Assembly (NCBI RefSeq): GCF_021531055.1
Contig: NZ_JADYTL010000005.1
Span: forward strand, 124,001 to 188,000
Origin: Collinsella tanakaei
GTDB taxonomy: Bacteria; Actinomycetota; Coriobacteriia; Coriobacteriales; Coriobacteriaceae
Reading direction: 5' to 3'
DNA length: 64,000 bases
Made by a program: the position numbers and the translations under genes. The notes below the pieces were generated by a model. It had not been told where the DNA came from. It saw only the letters and a list, made by a program, of their open reading frames with translations, and ran no database searches. Of the stretch, positions 63,343 through 64,000 are shown piece after piece. The first letter of the stretch is position 1. Every line of letters begins with the position of its first letter.

Positions 63343-64000
63343 CTACTTCTTGTTCGGGTAGACGCGCGTCAGGTGGTCGACTGCCTTGAACTTGGTGAAC
63401 AACGGCACGTACTCGTAGATGACGTTGGAGTTTTCCAAGCCGTACCACTGGACCGGCGAGCCGGCGTGGCGACGGATCGCGTACTTGAGAGCAATGGCGG
63501 AGCGCTCGCGCGGGTCGACGTCGGACTCGGGTGCCAGTGTCTTGTACACCATGCAGAAGCGGAACGAGCCGATGGGGCCGGGCGTCTTGTACACGGAGTA
63601 GTCGCTCTTCTGCGGGGGCAGCTCGCCGGAGGCGGACAGCTCGCCCACGATCTGGCGCAGGTAGGCGTTGACGCGCTGGTTGACCTTATAGCCCAGGTAC
63701 AGATGCACGCGGAAGAAGTAATCCGTGCCGAAGTTCTCGACGGAGTACTCGAACGTGTGCGGCTGGTCGGTGACCTTGACGTTCACGAACCAATACGCGT
63801 TGGCGCGCTTGGGGTGCTTGTCGAAGATCGAGTACAGGATGTCGCGATCCAGGTAGTTGGTGCGCCCGTTGTTGGTGAGATACACCAGGTTGTCGCACAG
63901 CTTGTCGTAGGTGGAGTCGTGGCGCAGGCGGTCGAGCTGGGCGAGGTAGTCGCGCACGGGCAGCAGGTTGGCCTGGCGGCGCTCGACGGCGCTGCCGTAG
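63343..64000 (-). CDS. kup: Kup-type potassium transporter, C-terminal part (5' end outside window)
   Basis: The last 218 residues or so are in the window; the frame stays open to the right edge. LVYLTNNGRTNYLDRDILYSIFDKHPKRANAYWFVNVKVTD and YFFRVHLYLGYKVNQRVNAYLRQIVGEL match the cytoplasmic C-terminal domain of Kup/HAK potassium-proton symporters. The membrane part lies beyond the window. Confidence 0.9.
   Translation of the reverse strand, partial: YGSAVERRQANLLPVRDYLAQLDRLRHDSTYDKLCDNLVYLTNNGRTNYLDRDILYSIFDKHPKRANAYWFVNVKVTDQPHTFEYSVENFGTDYFFRVHLYLGYKVNQRVNAYLRQIVGELSASGELPPQKSDYSVYKTPGPIGSFRFCMVYKTLAPESDVDPRERSAIALKYAIRRHAGSPVQWYGLENSNVIYEYVPLFTKFKAVDHLTRVYPNKK

Overview
The window looks like the replication-origin region of a high-GC actinomycete of the class Coriobacteriia, most likely Collinsella. 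This is inferred from GC-rich codon use, the gyrB / DUF721 (DciA-type) / recF / dnaN / dnaA order facing rpmH / rnpA / yidD / yidC / jag / rsmG / parA / parB, frequent GTG starts, and Coriobacteriia-like surface and sugar-uptake genes. No database search was possible.

Layout. Positions 1-7644 read leftward: gyrB (cut by the window edge), a DciA-like gene, recF, dnaN, dnaA, and a GHKL ATPase/winged-helix gene that overlaps dnaA. DnaA-box clusters lie on both sides of the dnaA block (4647-4811 and 7714-7797), which suggests a bipartite oriC. From 7896 the genes read rightward: rpmH, rnpA, yidD, yidC, jag, rsmG, three parS sites, parA, parB. Positions 13376-25210 hold rlmN, ddl, a DinG-like exonuclease/helicase, a pafBC-type WYL regulator pair, and a 1300-residue M28-like peptidase split by an approximately 890-residue acidic insertion. 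Positions 25198-29881 hold a class B sortase and a large CnaB-repeat adhesin. Positions 30163-43209 hold tRNA-Gly, purB, a TSCPD protein with a Tat lipoprotein, a GNAT acetyltransferase, a two-component system, purC, an M29 aminopeptidase, tRNA-Lys, a DnaJ-like membrane protein and typA. Positions 43575-48393 hold a TRIC-type channel, tRNA-Ser, a TadA-glycerate kinase fusion, a PatB/MalY-type lyase and the SRP RNA. Positions 48551-52296 encode a heterodimeric ABC exporter. Positions 52436-58095 form a hexitol/ketose PTS locus (DeoR regulator, SorE-like dehydrogenase, FruK-like kinase, MtlA). The window ends with a HAD phosphatase, a flavodoxin, an LTA-synthase-like protein, a nitroreductase and the C-terminal part of Kup.

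The intergenic DNA is rich in structured repeats. The most unusual are three copies of a hairpin element attached to tRNA genes (one after tRNA-Gly, two in tandem after tRNA-Ser). Each copy carries the 3' end of its own host tRNA at one end and an antisense copy of that tRNA's T arm at the other. Their internal hairpins differ between copies by compensatory changes, and all share a GCGTGAGC hairpin core. There are also long perfect inverted repeats built on a GGTGCCTGTCCC-type motif, and two approximately 122-bp MITE-like elements with 15-16 bp terminal inverted repeats.
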